From Bacillota bacterium (GTDB lineage Bacteria > Bacillota > Negativicutes > Sporomusales > Sporomusaceae), in NCBI GenBank assembly GCA_017889675.1, contig JAGGAA010000004.1, positions 1-40,185 on the forward strand: a stretch of DNA of 40,185 nt, in the 5' to 3' direction. The translations under genes were made by a program, and so were the position numbers. The notes under the pieces were generated by a model that did no database searches, was not told the DNA's origin, and saw only the letters and a list, made by a program, of their open reading frames with translations. This document shows, in pieces, positions 15,959 to 23,539 of the stretch (position 1 is its first letter; every line of letters begins with the position of its first letter).

Positions 15959-17182
15959 ATGATTACAACACTCTATGCAGATAAAAATGGTGAGATATTT
16001 GATGCTCCCGGCTGCCATGCTGTTGGTTGCCAAGGACAAGACTATCGCGCCTTACAACCGGACGACATGATTCCCTTGCCAGAAGGCGCGGAACTAATGT
16101 TTCTGCCAGGACGTAACGCACTACAGATGAAAGGCGGTACGCCCCAAATGCTCAAAGGCCGCTTAGCTGTGGCGGCGATGTTGCCTGTGGGCTATACCCG
16201 TACTTTATTGCCAGCCTACGAACGTCAGGCCAAAGCACCGCAGTTACCGCTGTATGGCTATACTGCGGCTGCTTTGTTCAATGATGAAATCTATGTGGCT
16301 GCAGTTAAAACAGCAGATAACGCCAAATGGCATCCCTATCGTTATAACACGCCAGACTTAAAGAAGCGAGTTGCCCAGGTAAAACGTGATTTGCCAGACA
16401 ACCGTCTGGTAGAGCACTTAGCGAACTGCTCACTTACCTGGCATTGTTGTACTGCGCAAAACCTGTTTTACCGACGCTGGGAAGCCGGTATCCCAGTTAG
16501 CCCGGCCTGCAATGCCAATTGTCTAGGTTGTATTTCCTTGCAACCCGCCGAATGCTGTCCTGCTCCGCAGAGTCGCATTACCTTTGCGCCTACACCAGAA
16601 GAAATTGCAGCTATTGGTACATACCACCTAACCCATGCGCCAGAACCCATCATTAGTTTTGGGCAGGGCTGTGAAGGTGAGCCTTCGATGGCCGCTGAGT
16701 CCATTGCCGCAGGCATCAAGCTGGTGCGTAATAAAACGTCTAGAGGCCAAATCAACATCAACACTAACGCCGGGTTTACGCAGGGCATCCAAACCATTGT
16801 GGATGCCGGGCTAGATAGCATGCGGGTAAGTATTATTAGTGCTTTGCCAGACACCTACCAAGCGTATTACCAAGCCAAGTACAGCCTTAATGACGTTAAG
16901 CATTCCATTGCTTATGCCAAACAGAATGGTGTGTATGTATCACTAAACATGCTGCTATTCCCTGGACTCAATGACAGAGACGAGGAACAGGCAGCTTGGC
17001 TCGAATTCTTAAGCGAAACCGGCGTAGATATGATTCAGCTTAGAAACCTTAACTTTGATCCGGACGTTTTTTTGACAGCTATGCCCGCCGGTGGCCAGGC
17101 TGGTGGCGTAAAGAATTTTCTCAAAACCATTACTGGCAAGTTCCCGGCCATTAAACTGGGTAGTTTTACCGAGAAGGTATAG
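15959..17182 (+). CDS. Radical SAM protein of unknown function
   Basis: CNANCLGC at residues 184-191 is the CxxxCxxC motif for the 4Fe-4S cluster of radical SAM enzymes, and ISFGQGCEGEPSM resembles the SAM-binding GGEP-type motif. Later parts (INTNAGFTQGI, MRVSIISALPDTYQAYY, VYVSLNMLLFPGLNDR) fit the radical SAM barrel. About 180 residues precede the motif, more than usual, and contain extra cysteines at about 19, 24, 157, 163 and 164; residues 199 and 200 are also Cys. These could bind a second cluster. I do not recognise the specific function. It lies 6 bases after pth and a terminator follows, so it ends the operon. Confidence 0.8.
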   Translation: MITTLYADKNGEIFDAPGCHAVGCQGQDYRALQPDDMIPLPEGAELMFLPGRNALQMKGGTPQMLKGRLAVAAMLPVGYTRTLLPAYERQAKAPQLPLYGYTAAALFNDEIYVAAVKTADNAKWHPYRYNTPDLKKRVAQVKRDLPDNRLVEHLANCSLTWHCCTAQNLFYRRWEAGIPVSPACNANCLGCISLQPAECCPAPQSRITFAPTPEEIAAIGTYHLTHAPEPIISFGQGCEGEPSMAAESIAAGIKLVRNKTSRGQININTNAGFTQGIQTIVDAGLDSMRVSIISALPDTYQAYYQAKYSLNDVKHSIAYAKQNGVYVSLNMLLFPGLNDRDEEQAAWLEFLSETGVDMIQLRNLNFDPDVFLTAMPAGGQAGGVKNFLKTITGKFPAIKLGSFTEKV

Positions 17183-17216
17183 CCAAAGACTAGAGGGCTG
17201 ATAGCAATTTATCAGG

Positions 17217-17259
17217 ACAGTATCAATCCATGCTCAATGCAGGAGTGATACTGTTTTTC
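17217..17259 (+). terminator. Terminator after the radical SAM gene
   Basis: ACAGTATCA (17217-17225) pairs perfectly with TGATACTGT (17246-17254) and is followed by TTTTCT. It closes the housekeeping block before the ABC transporter region. Confidence 0.8.
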
Positions 17260-17381
17260 TATAAAGGGAATGACGGGATTGACAGCAATATGCGTCTTTA
17301 ATTTTTGGCAAATCAGATTCAGTCTGAATGCAACCCTTTGATGCGATATAGTGTGCAATATTCTTATGGCGGAGGTTAATT

Positions 17382-17397
17382 AATTCCGAAGGGAATT
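17382..17397. promoter_or_regulatory. Small inverted repeat upstream of the amidohydrolase
   Basis: AATTCC-GAAG-GGAATT is a 6-bp palindrome in an otherwise plain AT-rich intergenic stretch, 75 bases before the amidohydrolase start. It could be an operator. A weak promoter (TTGAGT at 17396, TAAATA about 17 bases on) overlaps it. Confidence 0.25.
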
Positions 17398-17472
17398 GAG
17401 TGATAATTAACAAATGTATAAATATAGCAAATAAACTGGCTAATTCCAATTATATCAAAGGATGTGAATTAT

Positions 17473-18219
17473 ATGATAATTGACGTGCATGCACATTTAG
17501 GGTGTGACGTTGTGTTTGATGAAGAGCAGTCTGAGGAGCAATTGATTACTAGTTATTATGAGCATAACATTCATGGAGCTATAGTTCAGCCATATATTTG
17601 CCGACCCTATCTTGAAGATACCAGGCAGATTCATAACCGTATTTATGAACTAACGAAAAACAAAGATAAACGTTTTTGGGGTATGGCTTCGATAAATCCA
17701 CATTTTAAAGCAGCGGACTATGATAAAGAAGCGGTTAGGTGCATCAAAGAACTAGGATTCGTGGGTTTAAAAATAACACCGATTGCGCATGCTGTTCACC
17801 CATCTTCCAAAGATGCGTTGCATACTTTTGAGATTGCAAGAGAGCTTAATGTTCCCTTAATGATTCACACCGGAGCGGGTGTACCATTTTCTGATCCGAT
17901 AAGTGTGATCAATGCTATCGAAAGCTTTAAGGACGTAATTGTTGTACTTGCTCATGCCGGTTCGGAAATGCACAATCAGCAGGCCACTTTTATCGCAAAA
18001 AAATATGATAATGTTTATCTTGAACCTAGTTGGGTTGGCGTAATCGGGCTTGAAAAAATGGTTCAGCAGGTTGGGTGCGGCAAAATCATGTTTTCTTCCG
18101 ACTCAATAAACAATATTCCAGTTGAATTAGCAAAATATCGGTCTGTTATTAAAAACCAGAATGATTTGGATAAAGTATTTGCTTTAAATGCAATGAAAAT
18201 TTACAAACTTACTATTTAA
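17473..18219 (+). CDS. Amidohydrolase-family metal-dependent hydrolase
   Basis: A TIM-barrel hydrolase of the Amidohydro_2 type. IIDVHAHLG holds the HxH metal ligands, GLKITPIAH follows strand 4, LMIHTGAG and VLAHAGSEM carry single His ligands, and MFSSDS has the active-site Asp. The 248-residue length suits this subgroup, which includes hydrolases and decarboxylases. The substrate is not predictable. ATG 17473 is preferred because AAAGGATG lies 8 bases before it; GTG 17464 is too close. It is AT-rich like the following ABC-transporter genes and probably acts on the imported compound, which is inference from position. Confidence 0.8.
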   Translation: MIIDVHAHLGCDVVFDEEQSEEQLITSYYEHNIHGAIVQPYICRPYLEDTRQIHNRIYELTKNKDKRFWGMASINPHFKAADYDKEAVRCIKELGFVGLKITPIAHAVHPSSKDALHTFEIARELNVPLMIHTGAGVPFSDPISVINAIESFKDVIVVLAHAGSEMHNQQATFIAKKYDNVYLEPSWVGVIGLEKMVQQVGCGKIMFSSDSINNIPVELAKYRSVIKNQNDLDKVFALNAMKIYKLTI

Positions 18220-18366
18220 ACTGCTTTTCTTTCATCTAAATTATCTGAATTATATTATATAGCTTTTAATGCTATAAAACCTACGCTAATGCAGGGGGAT
18301 GTGATATTGGCTAGCTATGCGATATTTGCCATATTGAATAGGTTATAAAAAAGGGGGAGAGTTATT

Positions 18367-19419
18367 ATGAAAAAAAATGTAAGTCGTTTTTTGTTAGTAG
18401 TTTTGGCTGTAGTTGTTATGCTAACTATCGCTGCTTGCGGTAATTCCCAGCAAGCAACTAAAACAGAACCAAATGCGGGTGGAAAGAAACCTGTTATTGC
18501 ATTGTCAAATTCATTTTATGGTAATACATGGAGACATCAAATGGTTGATGCTTTTGAAGCAGCCGCAAAACTGGCTAAAGCGGAAGGTTTGATCGCCGAT
18601 TATATAATTTTAAACGGTGATGGTACACAACAGACGCAGATGACTCAGATGAATGATCTTATCCTAAAACATGTTGATATTATCGCTATAGATTCTTTTT
18701 CACCTACTGCAATGAATGGTGCAATTGAAAAGGCTGAGAAAGCGGGCATTAAGGTACTTTCTTTTGACTCTATTGCCACCGAAAAGGATAATTATAAGTT
18801 GAACTTTGATTTCCCGAAATTTGGGAAAGATATGGCGAATTATGCAGTTCAACAGTTTAACGGCAAGGCGAATGTCTTGATTGTCCGTGGTGTTGCTGGT
18901 TCAGCTCCCGACAATGATATGTATGAGGGAACCATGGAAGTTTTGAAAAATCACCCAGACATGAAGGTGGTTGGAACAGTTTACGGACAGTGTACAACCT
19001 CTGTAACAAATTCCCAAATTAGCAGCATACTACCAAGTTTACCTAATGTTGACGTTGTTATTTTGCAAAGTGGCGGTGATGATTACGGTGCCGTTCAAGC
19101 TTTCCAAACTGCAGGAAAACCAGTTCCCAAGATATTGGCTAATGGATCTGCCGAGTTTGTGAAGTGGTGGAGTGAAGAAAATAAGAAAAACGGATATACA
19201 ACCTGGGGCGAATGTTCTACTCCGGGAATTGGAAGTGCCGCTGTGTGGCTGTCAATTGCCTTGGCTAATGGTGAAAATGTTCCCAAAGATATGATTATGC
19301 CTTTTGCGGAAATTTCCCAAAAAGATCTTGAAAAATATCAAAGCATGCAGCCTGGTACAATTGTAAGTCCGGAATACACAAAAGACTGGGTTTACCAGAA
19401 TCTTTTAAATAAGAAATAA
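18367..19419 (+). CDS. Substrate-binding lipoprotein of a CUT2-type ABC importer
   Basis: A signal sequence ends in the lipobox TIAAC with the lipid-modified Cys at residue 24. The mature part is a ribose-type (Peripla_BP_4) binding protein: VIALSNSFYGNTWRHQMVDAFEAAAK, then ILNGDGTQQTQMTQMNDLI, VDIIAIDSFSPTAMNGAIEKA, VLSFDSIA, VLIVRGVAGSAPDNDMYEG and DVVILQSGGDDYGAVQAF. The ligand is probably a sugar or small polar compound, although specificity cannot be read. ATG follows AAGGGGGAGAG. A terminator-like hairpin lies between it and the ATPase-permease gene, which would give the binding protein higher expression than the membrane parts. Confidence 0.92.
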   Translation: MKKNVSRFLLVVLAVVVMLTIAACGNSQQATKTEPNAGGKKPVIALSNSFYGNTWRHQMVDAFEAAAKLAKAEGLIADYIILNGDGTQQTQMTQMNDLILKHVDIIAIDSFSPTAMNGAIEKAEKAGIKVLSFDSIATEKDNYKLNFDFPKFGKDMANYAVQQFNGKANVLIVRGVAGSAPDNDMYEGTMEVLKNHPDMKVVGTVYGQCTTSVTNSQISSILPSLPNVDVVILQSGGDDYGAVQAFQTAGKPVPKILANGSAEFVKWWSEENKKNGYTTWGECSTPGIGSAAVWLSIALANGENVPKDMIMPFAEISQKDLEKYQSMQPGTIVSPEYTKDWVYQNLLNKK

Positions 19420-19467
19420 GGTTCAATAGCTGGATAAAGGAATTCTTATAATGTGGGTGTACGTAGT

Positions 19468-19500
19468 GAACCTTGAGCAACAACTCAAGGTTCTTTTTTT
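19468..19500 (+). terminator. Intra-operon terminator between binding protein and ATPase
   Basis: GAACCTTGAG (19468-19477) pairs exactly with CTCAAGGTTC (19484-19493), followed by seven T. It lies inside the ABC importer operon, 98 bases before the ATPase start. Partial termination would explain excess binding protein. Confidence 0.88.
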
Positions 19501-19597
19501 CCTAACTGCGTAGCCACGAAACGATGTATTTTCTTAAGCTAAGAATACGTGAAAATTTATGTGCAATCTTTAACAAAAATAGATAAGGAGGTTCTTC

Positions 19598-22096
19598 ATG
19601 GTCACAAATGATTCGCAGACGCCAGACAAAAAAGAAGTGCTGTTGGAAGCGTCAGAAATAATTAAAACGTACGGTGCTACCAAGGCCGTGGACAAAATGT
19701 CTGTTTTTCTAAATAAAGGGGAAGTGTTAGGTTTAGTCGGTGCTAACGGCGCTGGCAAAAGCACCATGATGCGGATTATTTCAGGGGTAACAAAACCTGA
19801 TTCAGGAACACTTGCATTTTTGGGAAATAATTTAAATATAAAAGAGTATTCAACTACAATTGCTCGACAACTTGGTATTAGAGTGGTATATCAGGAGCTT
19901 TCACTTTGCACCAATTTAAAGGTATATGAGAATTTTTTTATTGAACAGCATCAAATCTTTGCAGTGGGCAATTGGCGAAGAGCAGCCAATGAAGCGGCAC
20001 GTAAATCGTTAGACAAAGTTTTTCCAGGCAATAACATTGATACTACCGAAGCAGTGTCAAATCTATCTATTGCACAGCGTCAAATGGTTGAAATTGCAAG
20101 AGCTGCCTGTGATCCTGATTTGAAATTACTTATTTTGGATGAGCCTACCTCTTCGCTAGGCGCGGAACAAACCGAACAACTGATACAGTATGTCTTAAAA
20201 ACAAGAGAAACAGGAATGTCTTTTATTTTTATATCCCATAGACTGCAAGAGGTATTAAAAATATGTAACAATGTTACGGTAATGAATAATGGCCAGTTAA
20301 AATGCAATAACCAAGCATGCTCTATAAATGAAGCAATTCTTATTCAACAAATGGGTGGCGTGAGCGTTGCGGAAAAAAGCCTAGAAAGTAAGACTGAAAA
20401 GCGAACTGCAAATTATGACGCGGCAAACCTGAAACTCGAAATAAATAAATTGGAAACCGACCAAGTTCATAGAATCAACGCTAAAATGTATGCTGGCGAG
20501 GTAATCGGGGTGACTGGTCTTGAGGGTAGCGGTCAGAAAGCCCTTTTGAACATTTTATATCAGGCCAGTCGAAAAACAGCTAAAATGAATGGTATTTCCA
20601 TTCATGATACAGTTGCTTATGTATCGGGTGACCGCGCTAAAGAAGGTGTATTCCCGTTATGGTCTATTTTGACCAATATGACGATAACAACCTTAACAAA
20701 GTTTAAAAAGGATATCCTCATCGACAAAAAACAAGAAGAACTAAGCGGAAAAACCTGGTATGATCGTCTCAAAATTAAAGCGTCTGACATACATGTTCCG
20801 TTAACTAGTTTGAGCGGCGGTAATCAGCAAAAGGCGCTGATTGCAAGGGCTTTTTTAGCAGATGCTAACATAATATTGTTGGATGATCCGAGCAGAGGGG
20901 TAGATGTAGAAACCAAAAAGCAGCTTGCGCAGCTTTACCGGGAAGCAGCAGCACAAGGTAAGTTAATTATATGGTACAGCACGGAAGAAGAGGAATTGAC
21001 AGAATGCGACAGAGTACTTGTGATGCATGACGGTTATCTAGTTAAAGAGTTGTCAGGCAGTGAGATTACAAAAGCTAATATTATTGATGCCTCTTTTATT
21101 ACCGTGGAGGATGACAAGAAAGCTAAAACCGAAAATGGTGAGAAAAAGAAGCATACAATTGCGGATTTCTTCAATAAACAAAGAACCGCAATGCCATGCA
21201 TTGCGTTACTATTGATTATTGCGGTAATAAGCTTTGTTAATCCGCATGCCGTATCAAATTTTGGTATAAATCTGCTGATAGGTTCAGCCATACCGCTGAT
21301 ATTGGCGTCAATTAGTCAAATGTTTATCATTGCTGCAAGTGACATAGATCTGGGAATGGGAGCGTATCTAGGGTTTGCTAATGTTATCAGCGCCACAGTA
21401 TTAATTGCTAATCCAGCCTTAGGGATGCTAATTCTGGTTTTGGGAATCGTGGGCTATGGGGTTTTGGGGGCCATCATTCATGTGCGTAAAATTCCAGCTA
21501 TTGTTGTCACATTAGGATCATCATTTATATGGCTGGGAATTGCTTTAAGTGTCATGGAAAAACCGGGAGGGAGTGCCCCGGCGGCTTTGGTCGATTTTTT
21601 CAATCTAGATTTTCCTCTGATACCTATGTCAATCATACTTGCACTGGCCATTGCCGTTATTTCGTATTTTATCATTATACGGTCTAAATATGGAACTGTT
21701 CTGAGAGGCTTTGGCAATAATCCCAAAGCAGTTGCAAGAAGTGGTTGGTCAACACTGAAAGCGAAAGTATCCTTATATGTGTTAGCTGGATTTTTTGGCG
21801 TGCTGGCCGGAATATCGCTAACAGGTATAACAACCGCTGCCGATGCAAATGCGGCCTCTTCTTATACGCTTTTAAGTATCGCAGCTGTGGTTATGGGGGG
21901 CGGAGAGCTTGTTGGCGGAATTGTCGAACCTTTTGGTGTAGTCTTCGGGGCGGTAACACTCTCACTTATTGGTGCTCTTGTCGGTTTCATTCACATTGGA
22001 AGCAACTACCAACCAGCTGTTCAAGGCTGTCTAATGTTTATCATTTTGGCAATCCGTATTGCCATTAGGAGGAAGAATAATGAAACTTGCTATTAA
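19598..22096 (+). CDS. Fused CUT2 ABC transporter: tandem ATPase domains plus permease
   Basis: Three normally separate units are joined in one 832-residue chain. The first ATPase domain has Walker A GANGAGKST (48-56), signature NLSIAQRQM (about 155) and Walker B LLILDEPTSS (about 177). The second has a degenerate Walker A (GLEGSGQKA, about 307-315), as is usual in the RbsA/MglA family, with signature LSGGNQQK (405-412) and Walker B IILLDDPSRGVD (about 425). After a charged linker (about 505-530), residues about 533-832 are a multi-span RbsC-like permease (GLTITAA-like core GTVLRGFGNNPKAVARSGW). RbsA alone is about 500 residues and RbsC about 320, so this is an end-to-end fusion. ATG follows AAGGAGG. 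Confidence 0.93.
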   Translation: MVTNDSQTPDKKEVLLEASEIIKTYGATKAVDKMSVFLNKGEVLGLVGANGAGKSTMMRIISGVTKPDSGTLAFLGNNLNIKEYSTTIARQLGIRVVYQELSLCTNLKVYENFFIEQHQIFAVGNWRRAANEAARKSLDKVFPGNNIDTTEAVSNLSIAQRQMVEIARAACDPDLKLLILDEPTSSLGAEQTEQLIQYVLKTRETGMSFIFISHRLQEVLKICNNVTVMNNGQLKCNNQACSINEAILIQQMGGVSVAEKSLESKTEKRTANYDAANLKLEINKLETDQVHRINAKMYAGEVIGVTGLEGSGQKALLNILYQASRKTAKMNGISIHDTVAYVSGDRAKEGVFPLWSILTNMTITTLTKFKKDILIDKKQEELSGKTWYDRLKIKASDIHVPLTSLSGGNQQKALIARAFLADANIILLDDPSRGVDVETKKQLAQLYREAAAQGKLIIWYSTEEEELTECDRVLVMHDGYLVKELSGSEITKANIIDASFITVEDDKKAKTENGEKKKHTIADFFNKQRTAMPCIALLLIIAVISFVNPHAVSNFGINLLIGSAIPLILASISQMFIIAASDIDLGMGAYLGFANVISATVLIANPALGMLILVLGIVGYGVLGAIIHVRKIPAIVVTLGSSFIWLGIALSVMEKPGGSAPAALVDFFNLDFPLIPMSIILALAIAVISYFIIIRSKYGTVLRGFGNNPKAVARSGWSTLKAKVSLYVLAGFFGVLAGISLTGITTAADANAASSYTLLSIAAVVMGGGELVGGIVEPFGVVFGAVTLSLIGALVGFIHIGSNYQPAVQGCLMFIILAIRIAIRRKNNETCY

Positions 22097-23033
22097 TAAT
22101 ATAGGCAAAAATACCCCCTGGATTTGGGCCTGTCTCGGTAGTTTGATCTGTTGGCTTCTTACAAGCCTGTTATTGTCGAAGCTGGATTTTCAGTCATTGC
22201 TTGTCAATGCGGCATTGGCATCGCTCTTGACTATTGTTTCTTTAGGGCAGATGTTTGCTATGACATCAGGAGATGGCGGCATTGATCTGTCAATTCCGTA
22301 CACAATTACCCTGTCTGCCTTTTTGTCTTTTGGCATTATCCAAGGGTCTGAAAGTAACTTGATTCTGGGAATGTCAGTGGTAGCAGTTGTAGGAATAGTA
22401 ATCGGTTTTCTGAACGCTATCTCAATTATTACCTTCAAAATCCCGCCGATAATTGCAACAATGGCAATTGGTTTCATTGTTAATTCAGGCGTATTGGTTT
22501 ATTCTTCGAGTTTTACGTCTAACAAAACAAGTGCTGTTTTGACAACAATAGCCAATGGCAGATTGTTGGGAATTCCGATTATTATATTGTTTGCGATTGC
22601 TTTGATTTTGATAATTACATTTGTATTTGAAAAAATGTCCTATGGGCGAGCAATTACTGCCGTGGGGCAAAATCGGCTTGCCGCCTTTTTTGCCGGGATT
22701 AATGTAAATAGGACGATTATGCTTGCCTATATGATAAGTGGTTTGCTGGCTGCTGTGGGTGGAGCTTTGATAGGGGCGAGAATTGATGGTGCGTTTCTGG
22801 AAATGGGACAGTCTTATATGCTGCAATCAGTTGGCGCGGTTGTTATTGGCGGTACATTAGTTTCAGGTGGCAAAGCATCCACCGTTGGAACAGCGTTTGG
22901 TGCGCTTATGTTGACGCTGATGGTAACACTTATGGTAATAAGCCGTCTGCCGATCGGTGTTCAATATATCATAGAAGGTATTATTTTAATTCTGGTGTTA
23001 ATTATTGATAAACCGCATACAGAAAGTGATTGA
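22080..23033 (+). CDS. CUT2-type ABC transporter permease (second)
   Basis: A 317-residue RbsC-like permease with about 8-10 membrane spans. GQMFAMTSGDGGIDLSIPYT corresponds to the DLSVG region of the family. AITAVGQNRLAAFFAGINVNR is the cytoplasmic EAA-like loop, and GAVVIGGTLVSGGKASTVGTAFGAL is a typical end. ATG 22080 is chosen for the AGGAGGAAG site 5 bases before it; the gene overlaps the end of the fused ATPase-permease by 17 bases. Together the fused gene and this one would give two different permease halves, a heterodimer, unlike the RbsC homodimer. Confidence 0.93.
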   Translation: MKLAINNIGKNTPWIWACLGSLICWLLTSLLLSKLDFQSLLVNAALASLLTIVSLGQMFAMTSGDGGIDLSIPYTITLSAFLSFGIIQGSESNLILGMSVVAVVGIVIGFLNAISIITFKIPPIIATMAIGFIVNSGVLVYSSSFTSNKTSAVLTTIANGRLLGIPIIILFAIALILIITFVFEKMSYGRAITAVGQNRLAAFFAGINVNRTIMLAYMISGLLAAVGGALIGARIDGAFLEMGQSYMLQSVGAVVIGGTLVSGGKASTVGTAFGALMLTLMVTLMVISRLPIGVQYIIEGIILILVLIIDKPHTESD

Positions 23034-23085
23034 TAGAAGAATGTGCGCTATATAGCAGGTGGGAAGAGCTTGCATAAATCATAGC

Positions 23086-23427
23086 CTAGTTACTAGCAAT
23101 TTTGCTGTTTTTGGGCGCATCTTTATTGCAAATTCGACTCAACGCAATATCAAGTGCCTCCTTGGCAGTATTGGCGTAGTCAAGTTTGACCCATTTTCGT
23201 TCATCAAGATAGGAACCGTCATAGGCCATTCCCCGAACTTTTGCGGCCCATCCCCCAGACGGTTCGACAATTACGACAGGCTTACGATTTAAATATGCCG
23301 CAGATAACTCGCCCAGCGTACCATTACCGCCGGCGATCATGATGATTACATCAGAAGAATGTACTAATATTAGGCTTCTATAGTCAAAACTCAATCCCGT
23401 CGAAATCGGGACATCGATATACTCACT
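23086..23427 (-). pseudogene. 5'-truncated LOG/TIGR00725-like Rossmann protein
   Basis: The readable part matches the C-terminal two-thirds of the TIGR00725/LOG-like family: EYIDVPISTGL, SLILVHSSDVIIMIAGGNGTLGELSAAYL (the GGxGTxxE motif) and RKPVVIVEPSGGW. Family members have about 60-70 more residues at the front, including a first GG-rich nucleotide loop. Here the reading frame meets a TAA at 23428-23430 directly before EYID, and I find no continuation upstream in another frame within the 110 bases before the APC gene. A TTG at 23394 could start a shorter protein of 102 residues, but no ribosome site is evident. I take it as a remnant, most likely cut when the APC gene region was joined here. 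Confidence 0.7.
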
Positions 23428-23481
23428 TTATGGGCTGGCTACAGCAGAGTTCAGCTTTTTAAAAATTTGGTTATAACATAC

Positions 23482-23532
23482 CCTCCCTTGGTAGATACTT
23501 GTAAATGTAGATAAGTAGCTCAACAAGGGAGG
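23482..23532 (+). promoter_or_regulatory. Structured leader that can hide the APC gene's ribosome site
   Basis: CCTCCCTTG (23482-23490) is the exact reverse complement of CAAGGGAGG (23524-23532). The right arm contains the Shine-Dalgarno sequence of the next gene, whose TTG start lies 7 bases on. An inner TACTT...AAGTA pair could extend the helix. The structure would block ribosome binding unless opened, which suggests translational control; no known riboswitch class is recognised. Confidence 0.5.
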
Positions 23533-23539
23533 AACTAGG

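Noticed and set aside
23059-23292. 77-codon + strand open frame opposite the LOG-like remnant
   Set aside because: The minus strand carries clear family motifs. The + strand product has none and no ribosome site.
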